Positions 30,748 to 32,625 of a stretch of 32,625 nucleotides of DNA are shown in pieces. The position numbers and the translations under genes are program-made. The notes under the pieces are model-generated. The model was not told the origin of the DNA. It was given only the letters and a program-made list of their open reading frames with translations, and made no database searches. The DNA comes from an uncultured Agathobaculum sp. GTDB taxonomy: Bacteria; Bacillota; Clostridia; Oscillospirales; Butyricicoccaceae. Numbering within the stretch: the stretch's first letter is position 1; every line of letters begins with the position of its first letter. The DNA is taken from positions 1-32,625 of the forward strand of contig CAKSVR010000027.1 of NCBI GenBank assembly GCA_934504345.1, given 5' to 3'.

Positions 30748-31361
30748 AATGCTTTATTTTTGACATCGACGGCACACTTATCGACTCCGCAGCAGTGGAC
30801 CAGCAGGCGCTCCGCCGGATGCTGGCCGAGTTTGGCTACCATTTCACCTATGAGCAGCTCATTTTCTCCTTTGGTATGCCGGGCCGCCGTGCGTTGGCCA
30901 TGCTGGGCATCCCCGCTGAGCAGATCGAGCCCATGATAGAGCGCTGGGAGAAGCTGGCATACGACCGTCTGGACGAGATACCCATGTACGACGGCATCCC
31001 GGAAACGGTGGCTGCGCTGAGAAAGTCGGGCTGCAAATGCGGCATCGTCACCTCGCGCACGCGCCTCCAGCTTGAGCAGGGCATCGAGCCCATCGGCTTC
31101 ACGCCGTGGTTCGACGAGATCGTCTGCGCGGACGAGGTCGAGCACCCAAAGCCCGCACCGGATGCGCTCCTCGAGTGTCTGCGCCGACTGGACTGCCCGC
31201 CGGAGGAGGCCGTTTATATCGGCGACAGCGAATACGATATGCAGTGCGCCGGGAGCGCCGGAGTCAAGAGCGTTCTGGCGCTGTGGGGATGTTCGGAGGC
31301 GGAAAAATTAACGTCCGACATGAGATTTGAGCACCCCTCCGAAATCCTGACATTGCGATGA
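30744..31361 (+). CDS. HAD-superfamily phosphatase (Gph/PpaX-like)
   Basis: A 205-residue HAD subfamily IA hydrolase, expected to remove phosphate from a small molecule such as phosphoglycolate, a sugar phosphate or pyrophosphate. Motif I FDIDGTLID (Asp7 nucleophile, Asp9 acid/base), a helical cap (about 15-80), motif II IVTSRTR, motif III Lys in EHPKPAPD and motif IV YIGDSEYDM are all present. The ATG at 30744 overlaps the ROK stop, with GGAGG 7 bases upstream, so the two are translationally coupled. A shared ligand, sensed by the regulator and dephosphorylated by the enzyme, is an attractive but unproven idea. Confidence 0.92.
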   Translation: MKCFIFDIDGTLIDSAAVDQQALRRMLAEFGYHFTYEQLIFSFGMPGRRALAMLGIPAEQIEPMIERWEKLAYDRLDEIPMYDGIPETVAALRKSGCKCGIVTSRTRLQLEQGIEPIGFTPWFDEIVCADEVEHPKPAPDALLECLRRLDCPPEEAVYIGDSEYDMQCAGSAGVKSVLALWGCSEAEKLTSDMRFEHPSEILTLR

Positions 31362-31718
31362 ACTGCATTCAGAGGGAAGAGCTTATCAAGATAGGAGTTA
31401 GGAGGGAGGAGATAGGAGTTAATTAGTAATTAGGAATGAGTAATTAGGAATTATTTGGTGCTGTGATTTGCGTTTCCGTAGGGCGCGACAAGGTGAATTG
31501 CCCGCAGGGCAAGAGAGGGTCCTCTGGAGGATGACTCGGCGCGCCGCACCAACCGGAAACCACCACATGAACCAGCACGGTATCATCGATGGGTATGTGC
31601 CGTAGGGCGCGACGACCCCGGCGCGCCGTTCGTAACGATGTGCAGACGGTTTATGCGGCGCGCCGAGTCGTCGCGCCCTACGGAGCTCTTCACTCTCAAC
31701 TCTCAACTCTTCACTCTA
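31362..31718. repeat. Composite repeat array between the HAD gene and ftsH
   Basis: In order: ACTGCATTCAGAG directly after the HAD stop; AGATAGG/AGTTAGG heptads (31385-31417) passing in phase into TAGTAAT heptads (to about 31454); the linker TTTGGTGCTGTGATTTGCG (31454-31472); a GTAGGGCGCGAC unit with two inner hairpins (31478-31546, 67 of 69 bases as in 22597-22665); a GCGCG-type unit (about 31602-31628) and its inverted partner (about 31656-31682); then an AGAGTGA-family right arm (about 31685-31718). The outer AGAGTGA-type ends enclose the other families. No gene is present. Confidence 0.85.
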
Positions 31719-31721
31719 CAA

Positions 31722-31755
31722 GAAAAGCCTCTCTCAAAACTGAGAGAGGCTTTTC
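31722..31755 (-). terminator. Terminator of ftsH, possibly bidirectional
   Basis: A perfect 15-bp stem (31722-31736 with 31741-31755) has a 4-base loop, one base after the ftsH stop. On the minus strand the stem ends in TTTTC followed by TTG. On the plus strand it could end the ROK-HAD transcript. Confidence 0.85.
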
Positions 31756-31756
31756 G

Positions 31757-32625
31757 TCACTCCGACTTATGCAGGAGGTCCATAAACTCCTCGCCGGTGA
31801 TGGTTTCCTTTTCCAGCAGGAAGTGCGCCAGCCGGTGCAGCGCATCCATGTTGTTCCGGAGGATATTGATGGCCTTTTCATGCGCGGTCTTGACGGTCGC
31901 GATGACTTCTTCATCGATCTGGGCGGCGGTTTCCGCCGAGCACGCCAGCGCCGTATCGCCCGACAGGTACTGGTTGGTGACGGTTTCGAGCGCCACCATA
32001 TCGAACCTGCGGCTCATGCCGTAGCGGGTGATCATCGAGCGGGTCAGCTTGGTGGCCTGCTCAATATCGTTGGAGGCGCCGGTGGTGACCGAGCCGAAGA
32101 TGAGCTCCTCCGCCGCACGGCCGCCGGTGAGCGTTGCCACCTTGTTGAGCAGCTCCTCCTTGCTCATCAGGTTGTGCTCGCCCTCATCCACCTGCATGGT
32201 GTAGCCCAGCGCACCCGAGGTACGCGGGATGATGGTGATCTTGGTGACCGGCGCAGAGTTGGTCTGCTTTGCCGCCACGAGCGCGTGGCCGATCTCGTGG
32301 TACGCCACGATCTCCTTTTCCTTGGCGCTGAGCACGGCGTTCTTGCGCTGTGCGCCCGCGATAACGGTTTCCACACTCTCGTCAAGGTCGGCCTGCATGA
32401 CAGCGCTGCGGCCCAGACGGACAGCACGCAGAGCGGCCTCGTTGATGATGTTCGCGAGATCCGCACCGGAAGCACCGGAGGTTGCCCGGGCGATGGAGTT
32501 GAAGTCGATGTTGCCGGTCATATGCACATCCTTGGCGTGCACCTTGAGGATGGCGATACGGCCCTGCAGGTCAGGCAGCTGCACGGGAATGCGGCGGTCG
32601 AAGCGGCCCGGGCGCAGCAGTGCCG
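31757..32625 (-). CDS. ftsH: ATP-dependent zinc metalloprotease FtsH, C-terminal part (partial)
   Basis: The frame stays open to the window edge, so the N-terminus with its membrane segments and Walker motifs lies outside. Visible are the end of the AAA module (LLRPGRFDRRIPVQ, the arginine-finger region, then SGASGADLANIINEAALRA) and the peptidase domain with zinc site HEIGH (32285-32299), GALGYTMQ, LTGGRAAEELIFG with the third metal ligand region, ATKLTRSMITRYGMS and a short C-terminal tail. FtsH degrades misassembled membrane proteins and short-lived regulators. The C-terminus, ending HKSE, lacks the long tail of some homologues. The stop lies next to a strong hairpin terminator. Confidence 0.96.
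   Translation of the reverse strand, partial: ALLRPGRFDRRIPVQLPDLQGRIAILKVHAKDVHMTGNIDFNSIARATSGASGADLANIINEAALRAVRLGRSAVMQADLDESVETVIAGAQRKNAVLSAKEKEIVAYHEIGHALVAAKQTNSAPVTKITIIPRTSGALGYTMQVDEGEHNLMSKEELLNKVATLTGGRAAEELIFGSVTTGASNDIEQATKLTRSMITRYGMSRRFDMVALETVTNQYLSGDTALACSAETAAQIDEEVIATVKTAHEKAINILRNNMDALHRLAHFLLEKETITGEEFMDLLHKSE

Noticed and set aside
1..32625. Insertion sequences, prophage genes, tRNA or rRNA genes
   Set aside because: No transposase, integrase, phage structural gene or tRNA cloverleaf was recognised on either strand by reading; an RNA-gene scan was not possible here.

Overview
The window looks like a chromosomal segment of a GC-rich Clostridia member, probably Oscillospirales/Ruminococcaceae-like. 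The signs are a Gram-positive PolC polymerase, the MEP isoprenoid pathway, a single-chain PurL, the gene order pyrH-frr-uppS-cdsA-dxr-rseP-ispG-polC, lipoprotein signal peptides, strong AGGAGG ribosome sites and sigma-A type promoters. Genus cannot be fixed from the sequence. No phage, transposase, CRISPR, tRNA or rRNA was recognised.

Layout. 1-5.7 kb: end of a probable transketolase, two tandem paralogous lipoproteins, a MATE efflux transporter, a malic enzyme and a solitary iolE, mostly separate units with clear promoters and terminators. 6.0-17.2 kb: the housekeeping cluster for UMP kinase, ribosome recycling, undecaprenyl and phospholipid precursors, MEP pathway enzymes (dxr, ispG), site-2 protease and PolC. 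17.5-22.1 kb: a five-gene operon with an amino-acid ABC importer (binding protein, permease, ATPase), a CapA-like metallophosphatase and the tRNA ct6A-forming TcdA. 22.1-29.1 kb: minus-strand genes for a hotdog thioesterase, PurL, an unknown membrane protein and ribulose-phosphate epimerase. 29.3-29.6 kb: a candidate type I toxin-antitoxin locus. 29.7-31.4 kb: a ROK-family regulator overlapping a HAD phosphatase. 31.7 kb to the end: the C-terminal part of FtsH, minus strand.

Almost every long intergenic gap holds repetitive, foldable DNA. Three purine- or AT-rich families (AGAGTGA-like, TAGTAAT-like, AGTTAGG-like) share a strict 7-bp period, join one another in phase, and usually form inverted arms around a short core. 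A second class consists of GC-rich palindromes bordered by GTAGGGCG, in two core types. The classes are joined and nested in recurring ways. Several heptad arms start at, or supply, the stop codon of the upstream gene.

The most interesting unit is at 29272-29688. Two strong convergent extended -10 promoters lie in a roughly 45-bp imperfect inverted repeat. They flank a 24-codon hydrophobic peptide gene whose ribosome site can be masked by its own leader, and outward-facing terminators lie on both sides. This is the layout expected of a type I toxin with antisense RNA, in a family I do not recognise.
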